A stretch of DNA of 64,000 bases, taken from the NCBI RefSeq assembly GCF_016124105.1, contig NZ_JADGMQ010000001.1, positions 1 through 64,000 on the forward strand, written 5' to 3'. The notes under the pieces were generated by a model, which did not search any database, had not been told where the DNA came from, and was given only the letters and a program-made list of their open reading frames with translations. Origin of the DNA: Aquamicrobium zhengzhouense (GTDB lineage Bacteria > Pseudomonadota > Alphaproteobacteria > Rhizobiales > Rhizobiaceae). Both the position numbers and the translations under genes were made by a program. Shown here piece by piece: positions 19,775-28,365 of this stretch (its first letter is position 1; each line of letters opens with the position of its first letter).

Positions 19775-20368
19775 CTACCAGCAAGACTGCATCTGCGATT
19801 GGAAGCGATTGGCCATCGCAGCGGTCTTTCGAGCGTAGCCCTGGATAGCAGCGTTGCCCCGCCACCTGCCGCGGGCGTAGCCTGCGTGGCCATGGTAATA
19901 TGCCAAGTATAGGTTGTGGGTGTCATGCGGTGCGATGCCGAGCGTACGCACGGACTTGTTGTGATACCAGCCCACGAAATCTGCGGCGTCCCCGAAATTG
20001 GTGCGGCGCGCGGAGTAGTTGCCGGTTTCCTTCTGGTACTGAAGCCAGGTTCCGTCGAGTGCCTGCGAGTATCCGTAAGCAGAGGAAAGGCGCGAACCGG
20101 GGATCAGTCCGAAGAACGTACTCTTGCGTCGAGGCCTTGCCTTGCTGTCAAAGCCGGATTCCATCCTGATGGTGGCCATCATCACGTGGGGCGGAATCCC
20201 GTATTTTTTCGACGCCTTTCCGACGTCGCGGCGCCAGTTGTTGATCCACCCGTCGTTCTGAGCGAACACGGCGCAGACGTTGTTGATTTGTGACGGCTTG
20301 GTCGCGCAGGCGGAGACGCCGAGCAGGACGACCAAGGGCAGAAAACGCAGAACACGAGATCCAGACAT
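19775..20368 (-). CDS. SLT-domain lytic transglycosylase-like lipoprotein
   Basis: The 197-residue protein has a lipoprotein signal (LLGVSAC, Cys at ~21) and an SLT-like lysozyme-fold domain. The probable catalytic Glu is in ATIRMESGFD (~69), followed by SAYGYSQALDGTW (equivalent of the GLMQ motif) and YHGHAGYARG near the C-terminus. It is expected at the inner face of the outer membrane or in the periplasm, cleaving the glycan strand of peptidoglycan. The sequence YGYSQ replaces the usual GLMQ, as in several small alphaproteobacterial SLT lipoproteins. It is convergent with the binding-protein gene. Confidence 0.85.
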   Translation of the reverse strand: MSGSRVLRFLPLVVLLGVSACATKPSQINNVCAVFAQNDGWINNWRRDVGKASKKYGIPPHVMMATIRMESGFDSKARPRRKSTFFGLIPGSRLSSAYGYSQALDGTWLQYQKETGNYSARRTNFGDAADFVGWYHNKSVRTLGIAPHDTHNLYLAYYHGHAGYARGRWRGNAAIQGYARKTAAMANRFQSQMQSCW

Positions 20369-20512
20369 GCGGAGGATGATAACTCAGCGACGTAAACTAA
20401 AACTTTCGGCAAATCTTAACGATTGTGTCCATGCAAAGGCAGATCATTGCGCCGTAAGGTGAGAAAATTAGTCAGGTATCTGTCTATGCTTTTCAATGAG
20501 TTGTTCTGTTTT

Positions 20513-20528
20513 TTGACCGATTGATAAA
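20513..20528. promoter_or_regulatory. RutR-box-like site at the preT promoter
   Basis: TTGACCGATTGATAAA matches the E. coli RutR consensus TTGACCAnnTGGTCAA well in its left half and partly in its right half. It overlaps a plausible -35 element, TTGATA at 20521-20526, which is 16 bp from TACGAT at 20543-20548. The position would let a RutR-like repressor block preT-preA transcription. Binding is inferred. Confidence 0.45.
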
Positions 20529-20577
20529 AAGTTGTTTCGTGTTACGATTTCCCCAAAACCAATAAAGGGGAACATCG

Positions 20578-21948
20578 ATGATGGCCGAGGGCCAGTTGAA
20601 GCAGGGGATTGCCGCCGGCAGGTTGGCGCCCGGGCAGTATACTGCCAACTTTACTGATCTACATCCGCCGCTGACGCAGCATGAAGCAGTCGTCGAGGCG
20701 GATCGCTGCTATTTTTGCTATGACGCGCCATGCATGCAGGCATGTCCGACCTCGATCGACATCCCGCTGTTCATCCGTCAGATCGCAACTGGCAATCCGC
20801 TTGGAGCGGCAAAGACCATCTTCGACCAGAACATTCTGGGCGGGATGTGTGCTCGCGTCTGCCCTACGGAAACGCTTTGCGAAGAGGTTTGCGTCCGCGA
20901 GGTGGCTGAAGGAAAACCCGTTCAGATTGGACGGCTGCAGCGCTATGCGACCGATGAGGCGATGAACCGCAACAAGCAGTTCTATGAACGTAGTGGTTCG
21001 ACCGGCCGCCGCATCGCAGTTGTCGGGGCCGGACCGGCTGGTTTGGCTGCTGCCCATCGACTGGCCATTTACGGGCATGACGTCACCATTTTTGAGGCGA
21101 AGCCCAAGCCCGGCGGACTGAACGAGTACGGTATCGCAGCCTACAAGGCGACGGATGATTTCGCACAGGCGGAAGTTGACTACGTCACGGATGTTGGCGG
21201 GATCGCCATCGATTATGACAAGGCGCTGGGCCGCGACTTTTCGCTGGACGAGTTGACGGCGAATTTTGACGCTGTTTTTCTTGGCATGGGGCTCGCGGGC
21301 GTCAACGCGCTGCGCGCTGAAGGTGAGGAAGCCTTCGGTGTGCATGATGCGGTGGACTTCATCGCACAGCTGCGGCAGTCGAACGATCTTTCTCAGCTCC
21401 CGATCGGGCGCAGGGTGGTCGTTATCGGCGGCGGCATGACAGCGATCGACGCCGCGATCCAGTCCAAGCTTCTCGGCGCCGAACAGGTCACGATCTGCTA
21501 CCGGCGCGGCAAGGAGCATATGAATGCATCGGAATTCGAACAGGATCTGGCAGCGGCGAAGGGTGTGAGCATCCGTCATTGGCTTCAGCCAAGGCGCGTG
21601 ATCACCGAGGGCGGAGCCGTGCGTGGCATCGAAGTCGAATACACCCAGCTCGTCGATGAGCGTCTGGTCGGAACAGGGATGACCGAGACGCTCGAAGCGG
21701 ACCAGGTGTTCAAAGCCATTGGCCAAAGCTTCGAAAGCGCTCCGCTAAATGGCAGTGGCGACGCCATCGAGACGGAAGGTGGACGGATCAAGGTCGACAG
21801 TGAGGGGCGTACATCACACCTCAAGGTTTGGGCGGGCGGAGACTGCGTATCTGATGCCCGTGAAGACCTGACCGTCGCCGCGGTTGCTGCAGGGCGCGAC
21901 GCGGCTGAAAGCATCAACCGGGCATTGACCTCTAATGGGAGGGCATGA
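20578..21948 (+). CDS. preT: NAD-dependent dihydropyrimidine dehydrogenase, PreT subunit
   Basis: PreT is the NAD(P)H-oxidising subunit of the PreTA complex, which reduces uracil and thymine to the 5,6-dihydro forms (456 residues, cytoplasmic). The N-terminal iron-sulfur segment carries CYFCYDAPCMQACP and CARVCPTETLCEEVC, the pattern of the GltD/DPD N-terminal domain. The FAD motif is VVGAGPAGLAAAHRLA (~146), the NAD motif VVIGGGMTAIDAA (~283) and a late FAD contact is WAGGDCV. A purine-rich AAAGGGG precedes the ATG. Its stop overlaps the start of preA by 4 bp. A RutR-like site covers the probable promoter. Confidence 0.95.
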   Translation: MMAEGQLKQGIAAGRLAPGQYTANFTDLHPPLTQHEAVVEADRCYFCYDAPCMQACPTSIDIPLFIRQIATGNPLGAAKTIFDQNILGGMCARVCPTETLCEEVCVREVAEGKPVQIGRLQRYATDEAMNRNKQFYERSGSTGRRIAVVGAGPAGLAAAHRLAIYGHDVTIFEAKPKPGGLNEYGIAAYKATDDFAQAEVDYVTDVGGIAIDYDKALGRDFSLDELTANFDAVFLGMGLAGVNALRAEGEEAFGVHDAVDFIAQLRQSNDLSQLPIGRRVVVIGGGMTAIDAAIQSKLLGAEQVTICYRRGKEHMNASEFEQDLAAAKGVSIRHWLQPRRVITEGGAVRGIEVEYTQLVDERLVGTGMTETLEADQVFKAIGQSFESAPLNGSGDAIETEGGRIKVDSEGRTSHLKVWAGGDCVSDAREDLTVAAVAAGRDAAESINRALTSNGRA

Positions 21949-23264
21949 GCATGGCCGATATTCGTTCTGATTTCGTAGGTATCAAATCACCGAACCCATT
22001 CTGGCTTGCTTCAGCTCCGCCGACAGACAAGGCCTACAATGTTGTCCGCGCCTTCAAGGCCGGATGGGGCGGCGTCGTCTGGAAGACGCTTGGCGAAGAG
22101 GGGCCGCCCGTCGTCAACGTCAACGGACCCCGCTACGGGGCCATTTGGGGGCCGGATCGCCGGTTGATCGGGCTTAACAACATCGAACTCATCACCGATC
22201 GCGACCTGCAGGTGAACCTTCAGGAAATCAAGCAGGTGAAGCGCGACTGGCCTGACAGGGCGCTTGTCGTCTCACTTATGGTTCCCTGCGTGGAGGAGGC
22301 GTGGAAGGCAATCTTGCCGGTCGTGGAAGACACCGGGGCGGATGGCATCGAACTGAACTTCGGTTGTCCGCATGGCATGAGCGAGCGCGGTATGGGCGCG
22401 GCCGTCGGGCAGGTCCCCGAATATGTCGAGATGGTTGTGCGCTGGTGCAAGCAGAATACGCGCATGCCGGTCATTACCAAGTTGACGCCGAACATCAGTG
22501 ACATTCGCAATCCGGCGCGTGCCGCTCATGCAGGCGGCACGGATGCTGTTTCGCTGATTAACACGATCAATTCGATCACCTCGGTTAATCTCGACTCTTT
22601 CTCACCAGAACCATCGATCGACGGGAAGGGGACCCATGGCGGGTATTGCGGACCTGCGGTGAAGCCGATCGCGATGAACATGGTTGCAGAGATTGCCCGA
22701 GATCAACAAACGCGTGGTTTGCCGATTTCGGCCATCGGCGGCATTACTACCTGGCGAGACGCTGCGGAGTTCATGGCTCTCGGGGCAGGGACCGCGCAGG
22801 TCTGTACCGCAGCGATGACCTATGGCTTCAAGATCGTCGAAGAAATGATCGAAGGCCTCAAGAACTGGATGGACGAAAAGGGTCATTCAACACTCGATGA
22901 CTTCATCGGGCGAGCAGTGCCAAACGTGACCGATTGGCAGTATCTCAACCTGAATTACGTCGCCAAGGCGCGCATTAATCAGGATGCGTGCATCAAGTGT
23001 GGCCGCTGCCACATCGCCTGTGAGGATACCTCGCACCAGGCGATCACGCATATGGTCGATGGTGCCCGCCACTTCGAAGTGATCGAGGCGGAATGCGTTG
23101 GCTGCAATTTGTGCGTCAATGTCTGTCCCGTCGAGGGTTGTATCACCATGGAGCCTCTCGCCGTTGGCGCACTGGATCAGCGAACGGGCCTTTGGGTCGA
23201 CAGTGCCTACGCCAACTGGACGACGCACCCGAACAACCCATCTGCACGCCAAGCGGCGGAATAG
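21945..23264 (+). CDS. preA: NAD-dependent dihydropyrimidine dehydrogenase, PreA subunit
   Basis: PreA is the FMN- and iron-sulfur-containing catalytic subunit (439 residues) that reduces the pyrimidine ring with electrons from PreT. The N-terminal ~310 residues form a DHODH-like TIM barrel (NPFWLASAPPTDK, GIELNFGCPHG, KLTPNISDI, PISAIGGITTW). The C-terminal part has two [4Fe-4S] motifs, CIKCGRCHIAC and CVGCNLCVNVCP, as in the C-terminus of mammalian DPD. The gene is translationally coupled to preT through the ATGAGCATG overlap, and an in-frame ATG two codons later is an alternative start. A terminator follows at 23277. Context with dihydropyrimidinase and ureidopropionase genes supports a catabolic role. 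Confidence 0.95.
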   Translation: MSMADIRSDFVGIKSPNPFWLASAPPTDKAYNVVRAFKAGWGGVVWKTLGEEGPPVVNVNGPRYGAIWGPDRRLIGLNNIELITDRDLQVNLQEIKQVKRDWPDRALVVSLMVPCVEEAWKAILPVVEDTGADGIELNFGCPHGMSERGMGAAVGQVPEYVEMVVRWCKQNTRMPVITKLTPNISDIRNPARAAHAGGTDAVSLINTINSITSVNLDSFSPEPSIDGKGTHGGYCGPAVKPIAMNMVAEIARDQQTRGLPISAIGGITTWRDAAEFMALGAGTAQVCTAAMTYGFKIVEEMIEGLKNWMDEKGHSTLDDFIGRAVPNVTDWQYLNLNYVAKARINQDACIKCGRCHIACEDTSHQAITHMVDGARHFEVIEAECVGCNLCVNVCPVEGCITMEPLAVGALDQRTGLWVDSAYANWTTHPNNPSARQAAE

Positions 23265-23276
23265 TTCCTCCCGGAG

Positions 23277-23316
23277 CGGGGCCGCACGGCGTTCGAGTAT
23301 CGCGCGGCCCCGTTTC
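23277..23316 (+). terminator. Terminator after preTA
   Basis: CGGGGCCGC (23277-23285) pairs with GCGGCCCCG (23304-23312) around an 18-nt loop and is followed by TTTC. The T-run is short, so termination may be partial. Confidence 0.6.
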
Positions 23317-23469
23317 AAACGTCAATTTGCGACGTCGCGCGCGGCGACTATCTTCCTTCCGTCTTTCGATCGGTCGCAAGCGCCCATGTGCAGCAAGCTC
23401 ATCTTTATGCGTTCACGCGCGTCCGAAGCTCCTTAGCGCTCTTCCCTCGTCCAAGCCGCTCGGCTACTG

Positions 23470-23478
23470 ATTGTATAC
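23470..23478. promoter_or_regulatory. ATTGTATAC motif, copy 3
   Basis: The 9-mer is identical to those at 8968 and 9096, and here it ends 15 bp before the ATG of the EamA transporter, immediately before its AGGAGGAAG ribosome-binding site. The position repeats that of the copy before the flavoprotein gene. Confidence 0.35.
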
Positions 23479-23493
23479 ATCAGGAGGAAGAGC

Positions 23494-24450
23494 ATGAGTC
23501 TCGCGCAAAATTCTGTGGCGGGTGCCAGTAAGCCAGCGGCAGACGGTTCAGCCCTCGCGGTCGGAAGAGAGAAGTTGAAGGGCCATCTCGCGATGCTGCT
23601 CTTCACGGCTCTTGCTTCTGGCTCGTATTCTTTGGGCGCGATTGCGATGCGCGAGCTTGGGGCAAGTGCTGCCAATGGCGTGCGCTTCCTCATCGGAGTC
23701 GCAGCGATGATGCTGGCTGCATTCGTCCTATCTAAGGGGAGAGTCTATCGCGCGCCTGCGCCATGGCGGTTCCTCGTGCTCGGCGGACTGATGGCTGTGT
23801 TCTTCGTGACAATGTTCATGTCGTTGAAGCTAACCAGCCCCGTTTCCAGCGGCGCGGTCTTCACGCTGATGCCACTCATGGCAGCGTTGTTTGGCTATCT
23901 GCTCCTGGGGCAGGTCCCGCGCAAGATAGTCGTCGGTAGCCTGCTTTTCGCGGCGGTGGGTGCGATCTGGGTTATCTTCAACGGTAGTCTGGAAGCCTTG
24001 CTGGCTTTTGATATTGGCCGGGGGGAGATCATCTTTCTCGTTGGGGTGGCTGCGCACGCGCTCTACTCACCTATGGTGAAAAAGCTGAACAAGCCCGGAG
24101 AACCGCTTCCCTGGATGACTGCCTACACCATGCTGTGTACCGGCATCCTTATCGCGATCTACGGCTTTGATGAGATCATCGCCACTGATTGGGCATCGCT
24201 CTCCGCCAGCATGTGGGGCATTATTCTGTACCTTGCCATCGTCACCGGGGCGTTCTCGACATTCCTGGTGATGTACGGTTCGATGAAGCTGCCCGCAGCG
24301 AAAGTTCTCGCCTACACGTACCTATCGCCATGCTTCATCATCATTTTTGAGGGGCTGCTCGGGCATGGCTGGCCAAGCCTTTCCGTGGCGGTGGGAGCCT
24401 TGATCATCGTGGTAGGGCTGATCGTCATGGCGATGGCGAAGGAAGTTTGA
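23494..24450 (+). CDS. EamA-family (DMT superfamily) transporter
   Basis: The 318-residue inner-membrane protein has about ten TM helices arranged as two EamA repeats. Recognisable features are the first-repeat segment SGAVFTLMPLMAALFGYLLLGQ (described here only by its start and end residues being typical of the family) and the second-repeat ending AYTYLSPCFIIIFEGLLG. The family exports or imports small metabolites such as amino acids, purines or vitamins. The ATG at 23494 follows a strong AGGAGGAAG. The gene sits between preTA and the RutR-like regulator, so a pyrimidine-related metabolite is possible, but that rests on context only. Confidence 0.85.
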   Translation: MSLAQNSVAGASKPAADGSALAVGREKLKGHLAMLLFTALASGSYSLGAIAMRELGASAANGVRFLIGVAAMMLAAFVLSKGRVYRAPAPWRFLVLGGLMAVFFVTMFMSLKLTSPVSSGAVFTLMPLMAALFGYLLLGQVPRKIVVGSLLFAAVGAIWVIFNGSLEALLAFDIGRGEIIFLVGVAAHALYSPMVKKLNKPGEPLPWMTAYTMLCTGILIAIYGFDEIIATDWASLSASMWGIILYLAIVTGAFSTFLVMYGSMKLPAAKVLAYTYLSPCFIIIFEGLLGHGWPSLSVAVGALIIVVGLIVMAMAKEV

Positions 24451-24514
24451 CGTAACGTTAACCTTGAACAGGCAACCATCGCATTGAAAGACAGCGTTGG
24501 AATGCAGGGAAGAT

Positions 24515-24769
24515 ATGATCGTCATCAAGGCCAGCGGGGCCCCTGATGTAAAATCGCTCAAGAAGCTCGCTCGATCACTTGGGGCGGAAGACAGCGATAT
24601 CTCGATCGAAGATCTGGGGCCGGCCCAATCCGCTTCACCCGCGAAGAAAGCGGGAAAGCCGAGCGTAAGCACGTTGCCCGGGGCGACAGTCTCAGCAAGG
24701 ACGCAAGCGGCGATGGAGCTGCTTCGTCCGGTAGAGATCGAGCGGTCGGGGCAGTACGAGCTGTCGTAG
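24515..24769 (+). CDS. Small hypothetical protein
   Basis: This 84-residue reading frame starts at ATG 24515 behind GGGAAG. The product MIVIKASGAPDVKSLKK... has a compact N-terminal half that could form a beta-alpha unit, a Lys/Pro/Ser linker and a C-terminal helix (QAAMELLRPVEIE). No signal peptide, TM segment or known domain is seen. It lies 64 bp after the EamA gene and is convergent with the TetR gene. I do not recognise the family; coding is supported by the ribosome-binding site and by codon use like its neighbours. Confidence 0.5.
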   Translation: MIVIKASGAPDVKSLKKLARSLGAEDSDISIEDLGPAQSASPAKKAGKPSVSTLPGATVSARTQAAMELLRPVEIERSGQYELS

Positions 24770-24784
24770 GCTGAAGGTTCGGTT

Positions 24785-25420
24785 TCAGACTTTTATGGGC
24801 TTCAGCCCGTCCAGGAACAGTTGTTCCAGAAACCGTGCTGCATCCTCGAACCGCCCTTCGCCGCCTCTGTCAGGACCCAGGACGGAGCGCACCTGAACGT
24901 CAAAATCTGCGTAATGCTGGGTTGTAGCCCAGATTGCGAAGATCAGGTGGTACGGATCCGCCTTGGCGATTTTGCCCTCGCGCATCCATCCTCTCATGAC
25001 TGCTGTCTTTTCCTCAACGAGCGTCTTCAGCTCTCCCTCGATCATCGGCATGATGCGCGGGGCACCCTGGATGATTTCGTTGGCAAACAGACGGCTCTCA
25101 CGTGGGAAATCACGCGCCATCTCCAGCTTGCGCCGTATGTAGCTGCGAAGCTCATCAATCGGATCGCCGGAGTTGTCGAGTTCATGAAGTGGCGCCAGCC
25201 AGGTTTCCAGCAGCCGCTGCATCAAGGTGACGTGCATGTCTTCCTTGGAGCGAAAATAATAGAGCAGGTTTGGCTTCGACATGCCGGCCGCTTCAGCGAT
25301 CTGGTCGATCGTGGTTCCGCGATAGCCGTGCTGCGAGAACATGTCGAGCGCAGCCTCAAGAATCGTCTCACGCTTCTCGATCTGAATCCGTGTCCGCTTC
25401 CTTGGCTCTCCCGCGTCCAC
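24785..25420 (-). CDS. rutR: TetR-family regulator, RutR-like
   Basis: The 211-residue one-component regulator has an N-terminal helix-turn-helix (GTTIDQIAEAAGMSKPNLLY, ~36-55) and a C-terminal ligand domain matching the YcdC/RutR type (IFAIWATTQHYADF, RESRLFANEI). In E. coli RutR binds uracil or thymine and releases DNA at TTGACCA-type operators. I chose GTG 25420 because GGGGGA is 5 nt upstream; a TTG at 25423 is too close to it. The gene is divergent from the omega-aminotransferase gene and two RutR-like boxes (20513, 25546) lie before the catabolic genes. A local repressor of the reductive pyrimidine pathway is the most economical role. Confidence 0.85.
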   Translation of the reverse strand: MDAGEPRKRTRIQIEKRETILEAALDMFSQHGYRGTTIDQIAEAAGMSKPNLLYYFRSKEDMHVTLMQRLLETWLAPLHELDNSGDPIDELRSYIRRKLEMARDFPRESRLFANEIIQGAPRIMPMIEGELKTLVEEKTAVMRGWMREGKIAKADPYHLIFAIWATTQHYADFDVQVRSVLGPDRGGEGRFEDAARFLEQLFLDGLKPIKV

Positions 25421-25440
25421 CAATGTCCCCCAGGCTAGAT

Positions 25441-25497
25441 CTGGCCCAATTCGCTGGACCAGTTTTACTCTGGCCCGTGGAGCGCTTCAGGGACCAG
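25441..25497. promoter_or_regulatory. Cluster of CTGGnCC half-sites upstream of the TetR gene
   Basis: CTGGCCC (25441), the palindrome CTGGACCAG (25454-25462), CTGGCCC (25470) and GGGACCAG (25490-25497) lie 21-77 bp upstream of the TetR-family start codon. Pairs such as GGACCAG-N7-CTGGCCC form inverted repeats. They share the GACCA core with RutR boxes and may be autoregulatory sites or sites for a second protein. Confidence 0.4.
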
Positions 25498-25545
25498 TTA
25501 ATTAGGCTAGTAATGTCTTGACCGCCTTAATGGCGGTGCTAACGT

Positions 25546-25561
25546 TTGTCCATTCGGTCAA
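25546..25561. promoter_or_regulatory. RutR-box-like operator before the catabolic operon
   Basis: TTGTCCATTCGGTCAA agrees with the E. coli RutR consensus TTGACCAnnTGGTCAA at 12 of 14 defined positions. It lies 80 bp upstream of the aminotransferase start, in the region divergent from the rutR-like gene. An additional half-site, TTGACCG, is at 25519, and ACCGCC-TTAAT-GGCGGT (25521-25537) forms an inverted repeat beside it. Confidence 0.6.
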
Positions 25562-25641
25562 AAATAAAGCGTAGCATATATGCGGCCGAAGCACCAAGCG
25601 TTGTCGGGAAATTGTGCGATTCAAGAAGGGGTAGCTTGGTC

Positions 25642-26970
25642 ATGTCCAACAGGCTCAATGTAGCGCCGAACGATCTCAGCGCATTCTGGATGCCGTTTAC
25701 CGCAAACCGGCAGTTCAAGCAGACGCCGCGAATGCTGGTTGCTGCAAAGGACATGCATTATACTGCCTCTGATGGCAGGCAGGTGCTCGACGGGACTGCT
25801 GGTCTGTGGTGCGTGAATGCTGGCCACTGTCGGCCCAAAATCACCGAGGCAATCCAGCGTCAGGCTGCAGAGCTTGACTACGCGCCAGCCTTCCAGATGG
25901 GCCATCCTGTCGTCTTCGAACTGGCTAACCGCCTGGTCGACATCGCGCCGGAAGGCATGGACCATGTCTTCTTTACCAATTCAGGCTCGGAATCGGTCGA
26001 GACAGCGCTGAAAATAGCGCTTGCTTATCATCGCGTCCGCGGAGAGGGCAGCCGCACCCGTCTGATCGGTCGCGAGCGCGGCTATCACGGTGTGAACTTC
26101 GGGGGCATCTCGGTCGGCGGCATCGTGGCGAACCGCAAGATGTTCGGCACTTTGCTCAACGGCGTGGACCACCTTCCTCACACGCACCTGCCTGCGAAGA
26201 ACGCGTTCACAAGGGGCGTCCCTGAACACGGCGCGGAGCTTGCCGACGAACTCGAGCGTATCGTGACGCTTCACGATGCGTCGACGATTGCGGCGGTCAT
26301 CGTCGAGCCAATGGCTGGCTCCACCGGTGTTCTGATTCCGCCGAAGGGCTACTTGCAGCGCTTGCGTGACATCTGCACCAAGCACGGCATCCTGTTGATT
26401 TTTGACGAAGTCATTACCGGGTTTGGTCGCCTCGGCACCCCATTCGCCGCAGACTACTTTGGGGTAACGCCGGACATAATGGTCACGGCCAAGGGCGTCT
26501 CGAACGGCGTGATCCCGCTGGGCGCAGTGTTCGTGAAGAAGGAAATTCACGACGCGTTCATGACGGGACCGGAGCATCTGATCGAGTTTTTCCACGGTTA
26601 CACCTATTCGGGTAACCCGATCGCCTCCGCAGCAGCAATCGCCACTCTCGACACCTACAAGGAAGAGGGGCTGCTGACGCGCGGTGCGGAACTCGCGTCA
26701 TATTGGGAAGACGCTCTGCATTCGCTGAAGGACGCTCGACATGTCATCGACATTCGCAACATCGGTCTCGTCGGTGCCATCGAGTTGCAGCCGTTGGAAG
26801 GGCATCCGACCAAGCGTGCATTCACTGCTTTCATCAAGGCGTTTGAAAAAGGGCTGCTGATCCGCACGACCGGTGACATCATCGCGCTCTCGCCGCCTCT
26901 GATTGTTGAGAAGGAACAGATTGACGAAATCGTCGACTGCATCCGTGACGTGCTACAGACGATAGACTGA
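25642..26970 (+). CDS. Omega-amino acid:pyruvate aminotransferase (class III, beta-alanine)
   Basis: The 442-residue, PLP-dependent class III aminotransferase (fold type I) probably converts beta-alanine, the end product of uracil breakdown, to malonate semialdehyde with pyruvate as acceptor. Visible family features are AGLWCVNAGHCRP, the phosphate-binding FFTNSGSESVETALK, GYHGVNFGG, IFDEVITGFGRLG and the PLP-Lys in VTAKGVSNGVIPLGAV (~279). The ATG at 25642 is preferred over an upstream TTG-like start because the family N-terminus (FWMPFTANRQFKQTPRM) begins there. It is the first gene of the operon continuing through the amidohydrolase and dihydropyrimidinase. A RutR-like box precedes it. Aminoisobutyrate from thymine could also be a substrate. 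Confidence 0.9.
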   Translation: MSNRLNVAPNDLSAFWMPFTANRQFKQTPRMLVAAKDMHYTASDGRQVLDGTAGLWCVNAGHCRPKITEAIQRQAAELDYAPAFQMGHPVVFELANRLVDIAPEGMDHVFFTNSGSESVETALKIALAYHRVRGEGSRTRLIGRERGYHGVNFGGISVGGIVANRKMFGTLLNGVDHLPHTHLPAKNAFTRGVPEHGAELADELERIVTLHDASTIAAVIVEPMAGSTGVLIPPKGYLQRLRDICTKHGILLIFDEVITGFGRLGTPFAADYFGVTPDIMVTAKGVSNGVIPLGAVFVKKEIHDAFMTGPEHLIEFFHGYTYSGNPIASAAAIATLDTYKEEGLLTRGAELASYWEDALHSLKDARHVIDIRNIGLVGAIELQPLEGHPTKRAFTAFIKAFEKGLLIRTTGDIIALSPPLIVEKEQIDEIVDCIRDVLQTID

Positions 26971-26981
26971 CGCATGACAGA

Positions 26982-27017
26982 CCGAAGAGTCGGCGTCGGG
27001 AACCGCCGTCTCTTCGG
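26982..27017 (+). other. Intercistronic hairpin
   Basis: CCGAAGAGTCGGCG (26982-26995) pairs with CGCCGTCTCTTCGG (27004-27017) with one mismatch and an 8-nt loop. No T-run follows, so it is more likely an RNA-stabilising or processing element between the aminotransferase and amidohydrolase cistrons than a terminator. Its 3' side ends 26 nt before the next start codon. Confidence 0.6.
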
Positions 27018-27043
27018 GTTCATAACAGGGAGTGTTCATACCG

Positions 27044-28294
27044 ATGGCAGCACCGGGGGAAAATCTGCGGATAAATCCTGATCGTCTGTGGGATTCGTTG
27101 ATGCAGATGGCGCAGGTCGGCCCAGGCATAGCAGGGGGCAATAACCGTCAGACGCTGACCGACGGGGACGGCGAGGGGCGGCATCTGTTCAAGAAGTGGT
27201 GCGATGAAGCCGGACTGTCGATGGGAGTCGACAAGATGGGTAATATGTTCGCTCGACGTGAAGGCACAGATCCTTCGCTTCCACCCGTCTATGTCGGCTC
27301 CCATCTCGACACCCAGCCGACGGGCGGAAAATATGACGGTGTGCTCGGCGTGCTGGGCGGCCTCGAGGTTGTACGTACGCTCAACGATCTCGGCATCAAG
27401 ACACGTCATCCCATTGTCGTTTCCAACTGGACCAACGAAGAAGGCACACGTTTTGCCCCGGCCATGCTGGCGTCGGGCGTCTTCGCCGGAATTCACGAGC
27501 TCGATTGGGCTTATGACCGGGTCGATGCGGCGGGCAAGCGTTTTGGTGATGAACTGGAGCGGATTGGCTGGAAGGGGGATGAGGAAGTCGGCAACCGCCC
27601 GATGAAGGCATTCTTCGAATTGCATATCGAGCAGGGACCGATCCTCGAAGATGAAGGCATCGACATTGGTGTCGTCACACACGGGCAGGGGTTATGGTGG
27701 CTGGAAGTCACGTTGACGGGCAATGCCGCACATACCGGCTCGACCCCAATGCCAAAGCGTAGAAATGCAGGTCTCGGCCTGGCGCGTGTCACCGAACTTG
27801 TTCACGAAGTCGCAATGGACTATCAGCCGGAAGCTGTAGGCGCCATTGGCCATATCGAGGTCTATCCAAACTCTCGAAATGTAATCCCGGGCGAGGTGGT
27901 TTTTACCATCGATATCCGCTCACCGAACGCAGATGTACTCGATGAGATGCGTGCGCGCATCGAGCACGGCATTGCCAATATCTGCGACGCACTCGACATT
28001 TCGTTCGACATCGAACCGGTCGGTCATTTTGAACCGGTTACCTTCGACGAGGGCTGCGTAACGGCCATACGCAATGCTGCGGATCGCCTGGGCTACTCTC
28101 ACCGGAACATTGTCTCAGGCGCCGGGCATGATGCCTGCTGGATCAATCGCGTCGCGCCGACCGCAATGGTCATGTGCCCGTGCGTTGACGGCCTGTCGCA
28201 CAATGAAGCGGAGGAAATCTCGAAGGAATGGGCGGCGGCAGGCGCCGACGTGCTGTTCCATGCAGTGGTGGAGACTGCGGAGATCGTCGAATGA
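27044..28294 (+). CDS. Zn-dependent N-carbamoyl-beta-alanine amidohydrolase (beta-ureidopropionase)
   Basis: This 416-residue member of the M20/HyuC/AmaB hydantoinase-carbamoylase family would hydrolyse N-carbamoyl-beta-alanine to beta-alanine, CO2 and ammonia. Metal ligands are visible in VGSHLDTQPTGGKYDGVLG (His, Asp), NWTNEEGTRFAPAM (Glu), ELHIEQGP (His) and the C-terminal GLSHNEAEE (His). Substrate-side residues lie in GNAAHTGSTPM and in SGAGHDACW. I chose ATG 27044 over the GTG at 27032 because the GGGAG directly abuts the GTG. Placement between an omega-aminotransferase and a dihydropyrimidinase gives the function. Amino-acid carbamoylase activity remains an alternative. Confidence 0.9.
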   Translation: MAAPGENLRINPDRLWDSLMQMAQVGPGIAGGNNRQTLTDGDGEGRHLFKKWCDEAGLSMGVDKMGNMFARREGTDPSLPPVYVGSHLDTQPTGGKYDGVLGVLGGLEVVRTLNDLGIKTRHPIVVSNWTNEEGTRFAPAMLASGVFAGIHELDWAYDRVDAAGKRFGDELERIGWKGDEEVGNRPMKAFFELHIEQGPILEDEGIDIGVVTHGQGLWWLEVTLTGNAAHTGSTPMPKRRNAGLGLARVTELVHEVAMDYQPEAVGAIGHIEVYPNSRNVIPGEVVFTIDIRSPNADVLDEMRARIEHGIANICDALDISFDIEPVGHFEPVTFDEGCVTAIRNAADRLGYSHRNIVSGAGHDACWINRVAPTAMVMCPCVDGLSHNEAEEISKEWAAAGADVLFHAVVETAEIVE

Positions 28295-28365
28295 TCTGAA
28301 TCCTTTAAGTTCGGATTTTGAAGCTGCTCGGCAGAAGCGGCTCGAAAGCATAGGGGAACTGAAGC

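Noticed and set aside
20659-21726. Minus-strand frame of 355 codons over preT
   Set aside because: It is a shadow of preT, which has iron-sulfur, FAD and NAD motifs.
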